Part shown: positions 1 through 11,387 of the stretch, piece by piece
How the letters are laid out: each line of letters opens with the position of its first letter
Position numbering within the stretch: the stretch's first letter is position 1
Source: Burkholderiales bacterium C2
Lineage (GTDB): Bacteria; Pseudomonadota; Gammaproteobacteria; Burkholderiales; Burkholderiaceae_C
Length of the DNA: 64,000 nucleotides
NCBI GenBank assembly: GCA_005503085.1
Contig: SCOI01000006.1
Coordinates: 62,001-126,000, forward strand
Direction of reading: 5' to 3'
Translations under genes and position numbers: made by a program
Notes under the pieces: model-generated
Database searches by the model: none
Told to the model about the DNA's origin: nothing
Seen by the model: the letters and a program-made list of their open reading frames with translations, nothing else

Positions 1-1412
<1,412 letters not shown>

Positions 1413-1416
1413 TCAG

Positions 1417-1440
1417 AAAAGGCCCCTCGGGGCCTTTTTT
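1417..1440 (+). terminator. Intrinsic terminator shared by clpA and mtfA
   Basis: AAAAGGCCCC and GGGGCCTTTT form a 10-bp stem around a TC centre, followed by a T run. It sits between the convergent clpA and mtfA genes. Its A/T flanks let it work in both directions, and the mtfA stop codon starts at its edge. Confidence 0.85.
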
Positions 1441-2225
1441 CATGGTGCCGGGTCTTGCATGAAGTAGCCGGCCAGTAGCTCATACAGCGCCGGCTGCTCC
1501 CACTTCAGTTCGGCAGGGGCTACAAAGAAGGCTTCGGCCGCGACGGCGAAGAACTCCTCCAGGCTCTCGGCGCCGTAGGGATCGATCAGGGTCGGCGCCT
1601 CGGCATCGACCTGCTCGCAGAACCACTGCCACTCGGCTTCGATCACATCGAGCCAGCGCTCGTGTTCGGCCGCCGAGCCCAGCGGCGGCACCCCATCGGC
1701 GAGGCCGTCGCCCATGTCCAGCACATGGGCGAATTCATGGATGACGACGTTGTAAATGCTGTCCGGCACTGCCGAGGCGGGGTCGCCGCTGTCGACCTCG
1801 CTCCAGGCCAGCATCAAGGGACCGCCCTCCATCGCCTCGCCGGCCAGCACCTCCTCGTAGCGGTGGACCACGCCGTCCTCGTCAATGAATTCGCGCTGCG
1901 CGACCACCTCGCCGGCATGCATCACGATGCCGACAAAGCCGTCGTAGGCCGCCAGACCCAGGCGCAGCACCGGCAGGCAGGCCTGGGCCGTGACGGCCAG
2001 GGCCACCTCGTCCGTGACCTCGAAGCCGTCGACGCCATGGAATTCCTTGGTGGACAGAAACAGCGAACACAGGCGCCGCAGCTCGGCCAGTTCCCCGCTG
2101 GAACGGGCGGCGATGAAGGGGTAGCGCAGCAAGGTCAAGCGCCACAGCGGCTCGGGGATGGCGTAGTCGCGCAGCGTTTGCGCCTCCCGCTTGGCCCGCC
2201 AGGCCGACCACAGGCGCCCCAGCAT
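1440..2225 (-). CDS. mtfA: MtfA-type zinc-dependent peptidase
   Basis: A 261-residue cytosolic protein of the MtfA family, zinc aminopeptidases known in enterobacteria for binding the glucose regulator Mlc. The zinc motif HEFAH is at residues 163-167, and a downstream acidic helix with EEFFA near 223 probably supplies the third ligand. Length matches the family. It is the last gene of a minus-strand run: its ATG overlaps the lpxH stop as TGATG, so translation is probably coupled. Mlc itself is usually absent from Burkholderiales, so the physiological partner here is unknown. The family call is firm, the role is not. Confidence 0.9.
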   Translation of the reverse strand: MLGRLWSAWRAKREAQTLRDYAIPEPLWRLTLLRYPFIAARSSGELAELRRLCSLFLSTKEFHGVDGFEVTDEVALAVTAQACLPVLRLGLAAYDGFVGIVMHAGEVVAQREFIDEDGVVHRYEEVLAGEAMEGGPLMLAWSEVDSGDPASAVPDSIYNVVIHEFAHVLDMGDGLADGVPPLGSAAEHERWLDVIEAEWQWFCEQVDAEAPTLIDPYGAESLEEFFAVAAEAFFVAPAELKWEQPALYELLAGYFMQDPAP

Positions 2226-2998
2226 CAGAGCGGGGCGACGCGCCGCAAGCCCTGGGCGTCCAGGCGCAGCACATCGGCGCGCGGAAGTTCGGCCTCCAGG
2301 TCCCAGTCGGACAGCACCCAGCGCCTCAGGTCTTCGCCCAGATCATGGACGGCCGGGCGGTGCGTGTGGCCATGCAACAAGACCTGGCACCGGGCCTGCC
2401 GCAGCCAGTCGCGGCAGGCGTCGGCATCGAGGTCGGACCAGGCTTGCGGGCTCTGCTGGCGCTTGTTCAGCTCGCTGGCCTCGCGCATCTGGCGCGCGAT
2501 CGCGCGGCGCTGCGGCAGCGGCTGGGCCAGGAATTCGCGCTGCCAGTCTGTGCCACGCACCTGGGCGCGAAAGCGCTGGTAGTCGTGATCGTCCAGGCAC
2601 AGCGCGTCGCCATGACTCAGCAGCAGGCGCTGGCCGAAGGCCTCGAGTGCGACCGGGTCGGGCAGCAGTTGCAGGCCGGCGTCCTGCGCCATCGCCTCGC
2701 CAAGCAGAAAGTCGCGGTTGCCGGCCATAAAGAAGAGCCGGCGTTTCTGTCCGGCGCGTTGCAGCAGGGCCGTGCATTCGGCTTCAAAACCTTCGAAGCG
2801 GGCATCGTCGCCGATCCAGACCTCGAAGATATCGCCGAGCAGGAACACCGCCTGTGCCGGCGTGCGCTCCAGGTGCTGCGCCAGTGCCGCCAGTGTCAGC
2901 GGCGTGGTGGGCGCCAGATGCAGGTCCGACAGAAAGTCGATCACGCCCCACTCGGGAGGCGCGATCAGGGTCGGGGTGTCGATATCAGGCGATTTCAA
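2225..2998 (-). CDS. lpxH: UDP-2,3-diacylglucosamine diphosphatase LpxH
   Basis: Removes UMP from UDP-2,3-diacylglucosamine to give lipid X, the fourth step of lipid A synthesis, at the inner face of the cytoplasmic membrane. The calcineurin-like metal centre is complete: SDLH (D25, H27), GDIFEVW (D56), GNRD (94-96), SHGD (129) and HGHTH (209-213). At 257 residues it is slightly longer than the E. coli enzyme because of an N-terminal extension of about 15 residues. The first codons overlap the end of ppiB by 14 bp, and the stop overlaps the mtfA start. The ppiB-lpxH pairing is common in Proteobacteria. Confidence 0.95.
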   Translation of the reverse strand: MKSPDIDTPTLIAPPEWGVIDFLSDLHLAPTTPLTLAALAQHLERTPAQAVFLLGDIFEVWIGDDARFEGFEAECTALLQRAGQKRRLFFMAGNRDFLLGEAMAQDAGLQLLPDPVALEAFGQRLLLSHGDALCLDDHDYQRFRAQVRGTDWQREFLAQPLPQRRAIARQMREASELNKRQQSPQAWSDLDADACRDWLRQARCQVLLHGHTHRPAVHDLGEDLRRWVLSDWDLEAELPRADVLRLDAQGLRRVAPL

Positions 2999-3488
2999 CC
3001 GCGCGCTCGATCACCACATCTTCCAGCGGCACATCGTCATGGAATCCGCTGCGACCGGTCTTGACCTTCTCGATCGCATCGACGACTTCCTTGCCTTCGA
3101 TGACCTTGCCGAACACGGCATAGCCCCAGCCCGACGGGGTCTCGGACTTGAAGTTCAGGAAACCGTTGTTGGTCGTGTTGATGAAGAACTGGCTGGAAGC
3201 CGAATGCGGGGCATTGGTGCGGGCCATGGCCAGCGTGTAATGCTCGTTGGTCAGGCCGTTGTTGGCCTCGTTCTGGATCGTCGCGTCGGTGGGCTTCTGC
3301 TTCATGCCGGGTTCCATGCCGCCGCCCTGGATCATGAAGCCCTTGATGACGCGGTGGAACACCGTGCCGTCGTAATGGCCCTTGCGCACATAGCTCAGGA
3401 AGTTCTCGACGCTCAGCGGTGCCTTGGCATCGTCGAGTTCGACCTTGATCAGGCCGTGGTTGGTATGCAGTTCAACGATCTTGCTCAT
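2985..3488 (-). CDS. ppiB: Cytoplasmic peptidyl-prolyl cis-trans isomerase B (cyclophilin)
   Basis: A 167-residue cyclophilin consisting of the catalytic domain alone, without a signal peptide, so it should act in the cytosol on proline peptide bonds during folding. The family core [13 protein letters not shown], with the catalytic Arg and Phe, and the SSQFFIN strand are present. The start overlaps the stop of the upstream exported cyclophilin as ATGA. The two proteins are clearly paralogous, so this looks like an old tandem duplication in which one copy became periplasmic. Confidence 0.95.
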   Translation of the reverse strand: MSKIVELHTNHGLIKVELDDAKAPLSVENFLSYVRKGHYDGTVFHRVIKGFMIQGGGMEPGMKQKPTDATIQNEANNGLTNEHYTLAMARTNAPHSASSQFFINTTNNGFLNFKSETPSGWGYAVFGKVIEGKEVVDAIEKVKTGRSGFHDDVPLEDVVIERAVEIA

Positions 3489-4060
3489 TTCTTGGGCTCC
3501 ACAATGGCCTTGGTGATGATCACGGGTGTCAGAGGCAGGTTTTGATGCATGCCTTGGTTGCCCGTGGGTTTGATGCGAATCTTGTCGACGATGTCCATGC
3601 CTTCGACGACCTGGCCGAATACCGCATAGCCCTTGCCGTCACGGGCGTTGGCGGCGTCCAGGAAGGGGTTGTCGACGACATTGATGAAGAACTGCGCGGT
3701 GGCCGAGTTGGGGTCGCCGGTGCGGGCCATGGCCAGCGTGCCGCGCACATTGTTCAGGCCGTTGCCGGCTTCCAGCGGGATCGGCGGACGCGTCGGCTTT
3801 TGCTCCATCTTGGGTGTGAAGCCGCCGCCCTGGATCATGAAACCCTCGATCACGCGATGGAAGATCGTGCCGTTGTAATGGCCGGCCTTCACATACTTGA
3901 TGAAGTTGTCGACCGACTTGGGCGCCTTCTGGGCGTCCAGCTCGATGCGGATATCGCCCTCGGTCGTGCTCAACTTGACCGTCTGGGCCCAGGCCGGTGC
4001 GGCGGCCAGCAGCGCCAGCAGGCCCAGCGCAGGGAGTGAGGAGTGTTTTTGCATGAACAT
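3485..4060 (-). CDS. ppiA: Periplasmic peptidyl-prolyl cis-trans isomerase (cyclophilin A type)
   Basis: A 191-residue cyclophilin with a clear signal peptide: positive start MFMQKH, hydrophobic [11 protein letters not shown], and cleavage after AWA-Q near residue 25. It should assist folding of secreted and outer-membrane proteins in the periplasm. The catalytic core [13 protein letters not shown] matches its cytosolic neighbour ppiB, with which it overlaps by ATGA. Met1 or Met3 could be the start; no convincing ribosome site separates them. A 45-bp gap divides it from the TPR gene upstream, so all five minus-strand genes could share a transcript. Confidence 0.92.
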   Translation of the reverse strand: MFMQKHSSLPALGLLALLAAAPAWAQTVKLSTTEGDIRIELDAQKAPKSVDNFIKYVKAGHYNGTIFHRVIEGFMIQGGGFTPKMEQKPTRPPIPLEAGNGLNNVRGTLAMARTGDPNSATAQFFINVVDNPFLDAANARDGKGYAVFGQVVEGMDIVDKIRIKPTGNQGMHQNLPLTPVIITKAIVEPKK

Positions 4061-4105
4061 GGTTGCGGGCTGAAAAACGCGAGAGCGCTATTGTTACCCA
4101 GGCTG

Positions 4106-4645
4106 TCAGCGCGCCGGGCTCAAGCGGCTCAGCTTGAGCTTGAGCGCCGCGCCGTCGCCGCTGCCATGTTTGAGCGCCAGCCCATAGGCCCGCGCCGCCA
4201 TGCGCAGCAGCACATCGCCCAGATTCTCCTGGGCCTGGGCGTGCTCGGGCTGCAGCCGCACCGCCTGTTCCAGCGCGGCATGGGCCAGGTCCAGCTCGCC
4301 CCGGGCGGCATAGAGCACGGCCAGGTTGTTGAACGGGTCGGCCAGGTCGGGGTAGTCCTGGGTCAGGGCCAGCAGCCCGGCTTCCGCCTGGCTGGCCTGG
4401 CCGAGTTCCATCTGCATCACGGCCTGGGCAAAGCGCAGCTTGGCATCGTTGGGGTTCAAGGCCAGCGCGGCCTGCACGGTCTGCAGCGCCTGGGTCTTCT
4501 GACCTTGCAGCCACAGGGCCTGGGCCGCGTCGAAATCCTGCGCGCCGGCCGGCAGCGCGCACAGCCACACGCTTGTCAGCAGCGCCACAAGGCGCAGCCT
4601 GTGGGGGCGGAAAAAGAGATGCAAGCTGGCAGCAGGACTGTGCAT
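4106..4645 (-). CDS. Exported TPR-repeat protein
   Basis: A 179-residue protein with a signal peptide (hydrophobic LVALLTSVWLCALPAGA, cleavage near residue 35) and about three tetratricopeptide repeats, for example KTQALQTVQAALALNPND and LDLAHAALEQAVRLQPEH. TPR solenoids mediate protein-protein contacts, so this is probably a periplasmic scaffold; the partner is not visible. It heads the ppiA-ppiB-lpxH-mtfA run and diverges from cysS. The C-terminus, a short helix rich in Leu and Lys, has no recognisable domain. Similar small TPR proteins occur upstream of cyclophilin genes in related genomes, but no function is assigned here. Confidence 0.8.
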   Translation of the reverse strand: MHSPAASLHLFFRPHRLRLVALLTSVWLCALPAGAQDFDAAQALWLQGQKTQALQTVQAALALNPNDAKLRFAQAVMQMELGQASQAEAGLLALTQDYPDLADPFNNLAVLYAARGELDLAHAALEQAVRLQPEHAQAQENLGDVLLRMAARAYGLALKHGSGDGAALKLKLSRLSPAR

Positions 4646-4697
4646 AAGTTCTTGGGCGCTGAGCCCGGGGCCTGGGCGTCGCCGAAGAGCGAGCCGC

Positions 4698-4703
4698 TAT
4701 ACT
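4698..4703 (+). promoter_or_regulatory. Possible -10 element upstream of cysS
   Basis: TATACT stands in the 201-bp divergent gap between the TPR gene and cysS. No good -35 hexamer lies 16-18 bp upstream, so this is only a candidate. The rest of the gap shows nothing recognisable. Confidence 0.35.
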
Positions 4704-4846
4704 GAGCGATTCTACGGGGCCCACCGCTGCGCGCTTGATGCGATCTCGAAGTGCCTGATTTCGAAGTCCCATCGCAACAGAGCCGTCCGCAGCCCAACCC
4801 TGAGCTCGCCATCGATTCACGACCGACGCTGGCAAATCAAGATCCC

Positions 4847-6223
4847 ATGTCCCTGCGCATTTACAACTCGCTGACCCGCAAGGTCGAGCCCTTCAGCCCT
4901 ATCGATCCCGGCCATGTGCGCATGTATGTGTGCGGCATGACGATTTACGACCTCTGTCATGTCGGCCATGCCCGCATGATGATGGCTTTCGATGTGGTGC
5001 AGCGCTGGCTCAAAGCCTCGGGCTTCAAGGTCACCTATGTGCGCAACATCACCGATATCGAGGACAAGATCATCAGGCGTGCGGTCGAGCGGAGCATCAG
5101 CATCCGCGAGCTGACCGACGAGATGATTGCCGCGATGCGCCGCGATATCGGCGCGCTGGGCGTCGAGACGCCCACGCATGAGCCGCGTGCCACCGACTAT
5201 GTGGGCCAGATGCTGGACCTGATCGGTACCTTGGAAAACAAGGGCCTGGCCTACCGCGCCAGCAACGGCGATGTGAACTACGCGGTGCGCAAGTTCCCTG
5301 GCTACGGCAAGCTGTCCGGCAAGTCGCTGGACGATTTGCGTGCCGGCGAGCGTGTCACCGTCGACGACGGCAAGCTCGATCCACTGGATTTCGTGCTCTG
5401 GAAGGCCGCCAAGGACAGCGAGCCCGAGGATGCCAAGTACGCTGGCCCTTACGGCCCCGGCCGCCCCGGCTGGCATATCGAGTGCTCGGCCATGGCCTGC
5501 GCGCTGCTGGGCGAGCATTTCGACATCCATGGCGGCGGGCAGGATCTGCAGTTCCCCCACCACGAGAACGAGATCGCCCAGAGCGAAGGCGCTAACGGCG
5601 GTAAGCCTTTCGTCAATGTCTGGATGCACAACGGCTTCCTGAATGTCGACAACGAGAAGATGTCCAAGAGCCTGGGCAACTTCTTCACGATCCAGGATGT
5701 GCTCAAGCGCTACGACGGCGAGACGCTGCGCTACTTCATGCTGCGCACCCATTACCGCAGCCCTTTCAATTTCAGCGATGCCAATCTGGACGATGCGCGC
5801 AGCGCACTGCGCCGGCTCTACACGGCGCTGGATGGCCTCGACGTCGAGGCCGGCGAGATTGACTGGACACAGCCGCAGGCGGCCGCCTTCCGGGTCGCGA
5901 TGGATGACGACTTCAATGCGCCCGGCGCGGTGGCCCAGCTCTTCGAGCTGGCCGCCAGCCTGAACCGCAGCCGCTCGCTGGACGAGGCGCGCCTGCTGAA
6001 GAGCCTGGGCGCGGTGCTGGGGATTCTGCAGCAGCCGCCGCGCCAGTATCTGCAGGCTGGCAGCGGCCTGGACGAGGCCGAGATCCAGGCGCAGATCGAC
6101 GCCCGGGCGGCGGCGAAGGCGGCGCGCAACTTCGCCGAGGCCGACCGCATCCGTCAGGAACTGCTGGCCGCCGGCATTGTCTTGCAGGACTCGCCCCAGG
6201 GCACGACGTGGATGAAGGCCTGA
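4847..6223 (+). CDS. cysS: Cysteinyl-tRNA synthetase
   Basis: Charges tRNA-Cys with cysteine in the cytosol. This 458-residue class I synthetase begins [11 protein letters not shown], the usual family start; the frame is open for 32 codons further upstream, but those residues do not look like the family. C29 is the expected first zinc ligand, HVGH (38-41) is the HIGH signature, and [10 protein letters not shown] holds the KMSKS loop. The length agrees with E. coli CysS (461). The gene diverges from the TPR-ppi operon and is followed after one base by the glycosylase gene, so the two are probably co-transcribed. Confidence 0.97.
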   Translation: MSLRIYNSLTRKVEPFSPIDPGHVRMYVCGMTIYDLCHVGHARMMMAFDVVQRWLKASGFKVTYVRNITDIEDKIIRRAVERSISIRELTDEMIAAMRRDIGALGVETPTHEPRATDYVGQMLDLIGTLENKGLAYRASNGDVNYAVRKFPGYGKLSGKSLDDLRAGERVTVDDGKLDPLDFVLWKAAKDSEPEDAKYAGPYGPGRPGWHIECSAMACALLGEHFDIHGGGQDLQFPHHENEIAQSEGANGGKPFVNVWMHNGFLNVDNEKMSKSLGNFFTIQDVLKRYDGETLRYFMLRTHYRSPFNFSDANLDDARSALRRLYTALDGLDVEAGEIDWTQPQAAAFRVAMDDDFNAPGAVAQLFELAASLNRSRSLDEARLLKSLGAVLGILQQPPRQYLQAGSGLDEAEIQAQIDARAAAKAARNFAEADRIRQELLAAGIVLQDSPQGTTWMKA

Positions 6224-6224
6224 G

Positions 6225-6878
6225 GTGGGACGTACTGCAGCGGGGGTGACCCCGGACTACTGGGACGAGGCTTGCCGCCATCTGGCCAAGCGTGACCGCG
6301 TGATGAAGAAACTCATCCCGCAGTTCGGCGAGGCACGGCTGCAGGTGCGGGGCGATGCGTTCACGACCCTGGCGCGCTCCATCGTCGGCCAGCAGATCTC
6401 GGTCAAGTCCGCACAGGCGGCCTGGGAGAAGTTCGCCGCGCTGATCAGCATGCCGACCGCCCGCGTGATCCAGCCGGCCGCCGTGCTGGCCCTGCCGGTG
6501 GCCGATCTGCGCGCGGCCGGCCTGTCGGCCCGCAAGGTCGAGTACCTCAGCGATCTGGCCCAGCATTTCGAGGCGGGTCGCGTGCATGTGCGCCAATGGA
6601 CGCAGATGGACGACGAAGCCATCATCGAGGAGCTGGTGGCGATCCGTGGCATCAGCCGTTGGACGGCCGAGATGTTCCTGATCTTCCACCTCATGCGGCC
6701 CAATGTGATGCCGCTGGACGACCCCGGTCTGCTCAAGGGCATCAGCCAGAACTACTTCAGCGGCGAGCCGGTATCGCGCGCCGAGGGCCGTGAGGTCGGG
6801 GAGGCCTGGGCCCCTTACCGCTCGGTAGCCACATGGTACATTTGGCGCAGCCTTGATCCGCTCCCGGTGGAGCCCTGA
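6225..6878 (+). CDS. DNA-3-methyladenine glycosylase (AlkA/HhH-GPD family)
   Basis: A 217-residue base-excision glycosylase expected to remove alkylated bases from DNA. The HhH-GPD fold is visible: helix-hairpin-helix [14 protein letters not shown] (137-150), the catalytic aspartate in MPLDDPGL (D165 or D166), and [12 protein letters not shown] earlier. It lacks the N-terminal beta domain of E. coli AlkA and the iron-sulphur cluster of Nth/MutY, so it is the short AlkA/Mag type. The start chosen is GTG one base after the cysS stop; a later start would remove little of the domain. A CGGCCCG/CGGGCCG dyad (6890-6916) without a T run lies between it and accA. Confidence 0.88.
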   Translation: MGRTAAGVTPDYWDEACRHLAKRDRVMKKLIPQFGEARLQVRGDAFTTLARSIVGQQISVKSAQAAWEKFAALISMPTARVIQPAAVLALPVADLRAAGLSARKVEYLSDLAQHFEAGRVHVRQWTQMDDEAIIEELVAIRGISRWTAEMFLIFHLMRPNVMPLDDPGLLKGISQNYFSGEPVSRAEGREVGEAWAPYRSVATWYIWRSLDPLPVEP

Positions 6879-6940
6879 CCCTGGTATCTCGGCCCGTATC
6901 TACCGATCGCGGGCCGTCATCTCTGAAAGACCTAAGCAGG

Positions 6941-7912
<972 letters not shown>

Positions 7913-9313
7913 GCCGCAGTCGCGCCGCTATGTAGCGGTCGCCTACAGCGGCGGCCGCGATTCCACCGCCTTGCTGCATGCGACGGCCCGTCGGGCCGGC
8001 AAACTCGGCCTGGAGGTCGTGGCCCTGCATGTGCATCACGGGCTCAGCGCCCATGCGGACGATTGGCTGGCTCACTGCGAGCGGCAATGCGAGCGCTGGG
8101 CCGCCTCGGGGCTGCCCTTGCGCCTGCTGTCGCAGCATCTGGAAGGAGCGCCGGCGGCGACGCAAAGCGTCGAGGCCTGGGCCCGCGAGGGTCGTTATGC
8201 GGCGCTGAGCATGATGGCCCAGGCGGCCGGCGCCGATCTGCTGCTGCTGGCCCAGCATCGCCGTGATCAGGCCGAAACCCTGCTGTTGCAGGCCCTGCGC
8301 GGCGCCGGTGTGGCCGGCCTGGCGGCGATGCCGGCGCAGCAATGGCGCGATGGCCTGCTCTGGGCCCGACCCTGGCTGGCGCAACCGCGTGAGGCCATCG
8401 AGGCCTATCTGCACGCCCATGGCCTGGACTACATCGATGACGACAGCAATGGCGACCCTCGCTACGCCCGCAATCGCCTGCGCTTGCAGGTGTGGCCGGC
8501 GCTGAGCCAAGCTTTTCCGGCTGCCGAAGCCAGCCTGGCGCAGACGGCCGAATGGGCGCAGCAGGCCTTGGCCTTGCAGCAGGAGATGGCCGCTGCGGAT
8601 CTGGCGCAACTCGCCGGCCCCGAGGGTCTGGACATGGCGGGTCTGCTGGCCCTGTCGCCGGCACGCGCCAGCAATGCCTTGCGGGCCTGGTTGCGCGCCC
8701 GGCTCGGCCGACCGGCACCGGCCAGCCTGGTGCAGCGGCTGTTGCACGAGTCGAGCACGGGGCCGGGGGCCTGGCCTTGCGCCGGCGCGTCGCTGAGGCT
8801 GTATCGGTGGCGCTTGCAGTATGTCCCCGCGCAGGCTGCGCTTGCCGTGCCTGTGGTCGAACTGAATCTTGGGCGGCCCGGTGTCCATCCCGTGCCGGCC
8901 TGGCAGGGAGCGTGGATTGTTGAAGCCGTCGAGCGCGGTGGCGTGGCCGCCACGCGCCTGGCATCGCTGGTGATGCGACCGCGCGAGGGGGGTGAGCAGT
9001 TCCAGCGCCACGCGGCCTGCCCGCCGCGCAGCCTGAAAAAGGCGTTCCAGAGCGCCGCCTTGCCGGCCTGGCAGCGCGGCGCACCGCTGCTCTATGACGG
9101 CTCCCAGCTGCTGTTTGTGCCCGGCCTGGGCCTGGACGCGCGCTGCCTGGCCCGGCCGGGCGAGCCGCAGCTGAGCCTGGACTGGCGTCCTGTGCCTCGC
9201 ATGTAACGCCCGGGGCGTCGATTGCTGCGGTGCGGCAGCTAGAATCGAGGGCTGCGACCGCGGCGCACCCCTTGCCCGATTCAGGGCCTCGACCCCCGCG
9301 TTGAAGAATCCCC

Positions 9314-10585
9314 ATGGCACTGATAGTTCACAAATACGGCGGGACCTCGATGGGGTCCACCGAGCGCATCCGCAATGTGGCCAAGCGCGTCGCCAAATGG
9401 GCGCGCGCCGGGCATCAGATGGTGGTCGTGCCCTCGGCGATGAGCGGCGAGACCAACCGCCTGCTGGGCCTGGCCAAGGAGCTGGCCCCAGCCTCGTCCA
9501 GCCCTGAGTTGAATCGCGAGCTGGACATGATTGCCGCCACCGGTGAGCAGGTCTCGGTCGGCCTGTTGGCGATCGCGCTGCAGGCCGAGGGTCTGGAGGC
9601 CGTCAGCTACACAGGCTGGCAGGTGCCGGTGCAGACCGACTCCTCGCACACCAAGGCCCGCATCGAGAGCATCGATGACGCGCGCGTGCGCGCCGATCTG
9701 GCCGCCGGCAAGGTCGTCGTGATCGCCGGCTTCCAGGGTGTCGACGAAGATCAGAACATCACGACCCTGGGCCGTGGCGGCTCCGACACCTCGGCCGTGG
9801 CGATCGCCGCTGCGATGAAGGCCGACGAGTGCCTGATCTACACCGATGTCGACGGCGTCTACACCACCGACCCGCGCATCGTGCCCGAGGCGCGCCGCCT
9901 GCACACCATCAGCTTCGAAGAGATGCTGGAGATGGCCTCGCTGGGCTCCAAGATCCTGCAGATCCGCTCGGTCGAGTTCGCCGGCAAGTACCGCGTGCCG
10001 CTGCGCGTGCTGTCCAGCTTCACGCCCTGGGACATCGATATCAACGAGGAAGCCAAGTCCGGCACCCTGATCAGTTTTGAAGAGGACGAAAAAATGGAAC
10101 AAGCCGTCGTGTCGGGCATTGCCTTCAACCGTGACGAAGCCAAGGTGACCTTGCTGGGCGTGCCGGACAAGCCCGGCATCGCCTTCCAGATCCTGGGCCC
10201 GGTGGCCGAGGCCAATATCGACATCGACGTCATCATCCAGAACGTCTCGCAGGACGGCAAGACCGACTTCAGCTTCACCGTGCACCGCAACGATTACGCG
10301 CGCACGATGGAACTGTTGGAGAGCACCGTCGGCCCGGCCACCCAGGCCGCCAAGGTGCTGGGCGACCCGAAGATCTGCAAGGTCTCCATCGTCGGCATCG
10401 GCATGCGCTCGCATGTGGGCGTTGCGTCCAAGATGTTCCGCGCGCTGAGCGAGGAGGGCATCAATATCCAGATGATCAGCACCAGCGAAATCAAGACCTC
10501 GGTCGTGATCGACGAGAAGTACATGGAGCTGGCGGTGCGTGCGCTGCACAAGGCCTTCGACCTGGATCAGGAAATTTCTGCCTGA
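9314..10585 (+). CDS. lysC: Aspartate kinase
   Basis: Phosphorylates aspartate, opening the lysine, threonine, methionine and diaminopimelate pathways. The 423-residue monofunctional form has the N-terminal kinase domain (VHKYGGTSMGSTERI at residues 4-18, then FQGVDEDQNITTLGRGGSDTSA) and two C-terminal ACT domains (MEQAVVSGIAFNRDEAKV and ICKVSIVGIGMRSHVGVAS) that normally bind lysine and/or threonine as feedback inhibitors. No lysine riboswitch is apparent in the 107-bp leader. The stop codon lies inside a weak hairpin with only four T residues, directly before the tRNA-Ser promoter. Confidence 0.96.
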   Translation: MALIVHKYGGTSMGSTERIRNVAKRVAKWARAGHQMVVVPSAMSGETNRLLGLAKELAPASSSPELNRELDMIAATGEQVSVGLLAIALQAEGLEAVSYTGWQVPVQTDSSHTKARIESIDDARVRADLAAGKVVVIAGFQGVDEDQNITTLGRGGSDTSAVAIAAAMKADECLIYTDVDGVYTTDPRIVPEARRLHTISFEEMLEMASLGSKILQIRSVEFAGKYRVPLRVLSSFTPWDIDINEEAKSGTLISFEEDEKMEQAVVSGIAFNRDEAKVTLLGVPDKPGIAFQILGPVAEANIDIDVIIQNVSQDGKTDFSFTVHRNDYARTMELLESTVGPATQAAKVLGDPKICKVSIVGIGMRSHVGVASKMFRALSEEGINIQMISTSEIKTSVVIDEKYMELAVRALHKAFDLDQEISA

Positions 10586-10591
10586 TTTTCC

Positions 10592-10619
10592 TTGAAGCCT
10601 CGAATTCTTCGTATAGAAT
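10592..10619 (+). promoter_or_regulatory. Promoter of tRNA-Ser(GCT)
   Basis: TTGAAG (10592-10597), a 16-bp spacer and TAGAAT (10614-10619) form a good sigma70-type promoter ending 13 bp before the mature tRNA. TATAGA two bases upstream could serve as an alternative -10 element. Confidence 0.6.
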
Positions 10620-10632
10620 GCGAGGCTCAGCT

Positions 10633-10725
10633 GGAGTCGTGACCGAGTGGCCGAAGGTGCTCCCCTGCTAAGGGAGTATGTGGGCAAAACCTGCATCGAG
10701 AGTTCGAATCTCTCCGACTCCGCCA
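10633..10725 (+). tRNA. tRNA-Ser, anticodon GCT
   Basis: A complete cloverleaf can be drawn. The acceptor stem is GGAGTCG (10633-10639) with CGACTCC (10715-10721), then discriminator G and an encoded CCA. The anticodon stem CTCCC/GGGAG encloses the loop CTGCTAA with anticodon GCT at 10667-10669, reading AGC/AGU codons. The long variable arm of a class II tRNA follows, and the T loop has TTCGAAT. The 3' end borders an integrase relic and probably served as its attachment site. Confidence 0.96.
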
Positions 10726-10760
10726 AGTGACTGTTTCGCACAGTCCCAAGGCATACCAAG

Positions 10761-10794
10761 AAACCCCGTAAATCATTGATTTACGGGGTTTTTT
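10761..10794 (+). terminator. Intrinsic terminator of tRNA-Ser(GCT)
   Basis: AAACCCCGTAAATC (10761-10774) and GATTTACGGGGTTT (10778-10791) form a perfect 14-bp stem with an ATT loop and a T tail. The A-rich left flank makes it usable from the minus strand too, where the integrase stump ends with its stop codon touching the hairpin. Confidence 0.85.
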
Positions 10795-11189
10795 CATTCC
10801 AGGACGGTTTCAAGTGCTCCCGCGTACATCGGCTGGATGTGGCGTGCATGCCAGTGCTCTCCGAGACTCTGCACCGTCGCGGCCTCATTCAGGCGTGCTT
10901 TGACCGCCTGCTTCATCGTTGCCACATCGACGCCTTGCTCGATTTGCGCACGGTCCTGGCGGGCCTGCTCTCGGGCGTCCTTCAGTGGCAACTCTGGGTA
11001 GCGGCCAAGTACCTTTTCGCGGGCGCGGTTGTTCAAGCGAAACCGCAGGACCCAAGTCGCTTTGCCGTTGCGAGCCGCCGTCGCGCTGGCGACGAAGGTC
11101 ACGCCCTCGCCAACGCTTCGATCAATGGCACCGTTGGCAAGGAGCGCTTTCAGTTCTCGGTCGGTGAGAGGTCTTTGTTGCTTGTCCAT
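10794..11189 (-). pseudogene. Truncated tyrosine integrase (arm-binding domain only)
   Basis: About 131 codons read from ATG 11189, which has an AGGAG site 9 bp upstream. They encode the N-terminal arm-type DNA-binding domain of a P4-like integrase: TWVLRFRLNNRAREKVLGRYPELPLKDAR, ending EQGVDVA. Here the first stretch is WVLRFRLNNR and the second VLGRYPELPLKDAREQAR. Only the beginning of the core-binding domain follows (VQSLGEHWHARHI) and translation stops in the tRNA terminator. The catalytic domain with its Arg/His/Tyr residues is absent, so at about 130 of an expected 400 residues it cannot recombine. Position and orientation beside tRNA-Ser are those of an integrating element. Deletion of the rest is inferred. 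Confidence 0.75.
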
Positions 11190-11202
11190 TCCCATCTGCT
11201 CC

Positions 11203-11280
11203 TGTGGAGTTTGTGGGGTTTTTTTCGGGCAGTCGCTCGAACCGGCGCAAATCCTGAAAACCCCCACAATAAACCCCACA
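11203..11280. repeat. Four TGTGGRGTT-type repeats, probable integrase arm sites
   Basis: Two direct copies, TGTGGAGTT (11203-11211) and TGTGGGGTT (11212-11220), face two inverted copies, AACCCCCACA (11259-11268) and AACCCCACA (11272-11280). Together they form an imperfect inverted repeat just upstream of the integrase stump. G-rich repeats of this kind are typical arm-binding sites of P4-like integrases. The remaining bases up to yicC (11281-11387) show nothing else of note except a run of eight C at 11374-11381. Confidence 0.55.
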
Positions 11281-11387
11281 GGACGCGCGCGCTTCGCTGC
11301 AACGTTCTGGGATGGATTGGGACGAAAAAACCTTAAAAATCAACAGGTTATGAGGTTCTTTCGGAAGGTGTGACCCCCCCCGAAATA

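Noticed and set aside
9207-9313. A lysine riboswitch ahead of lysC
   Set aside because: The leader is only 107 bp and lacks the conserved multi-helix core.
10566-10589. Hairpin at the lysC stop as its terminator
   Set aside because: ATCAGG/CCTGAT is only 6 bp, overlaps the stop codon and has four T residues, too weak to list as a feature.
11359-11385. TTTCGG/CCGAAA hairpin as yicC terminator
   Set aside because: Six pairs with a 15-base loop including a C run, and no T tail on the minus strand.
11281-11387. A second copy of the tRNA-Ser 3' end as the other attachment site
   Set aside because: No match longer than a few bases was found here; the far end of the lost element is not in the window.
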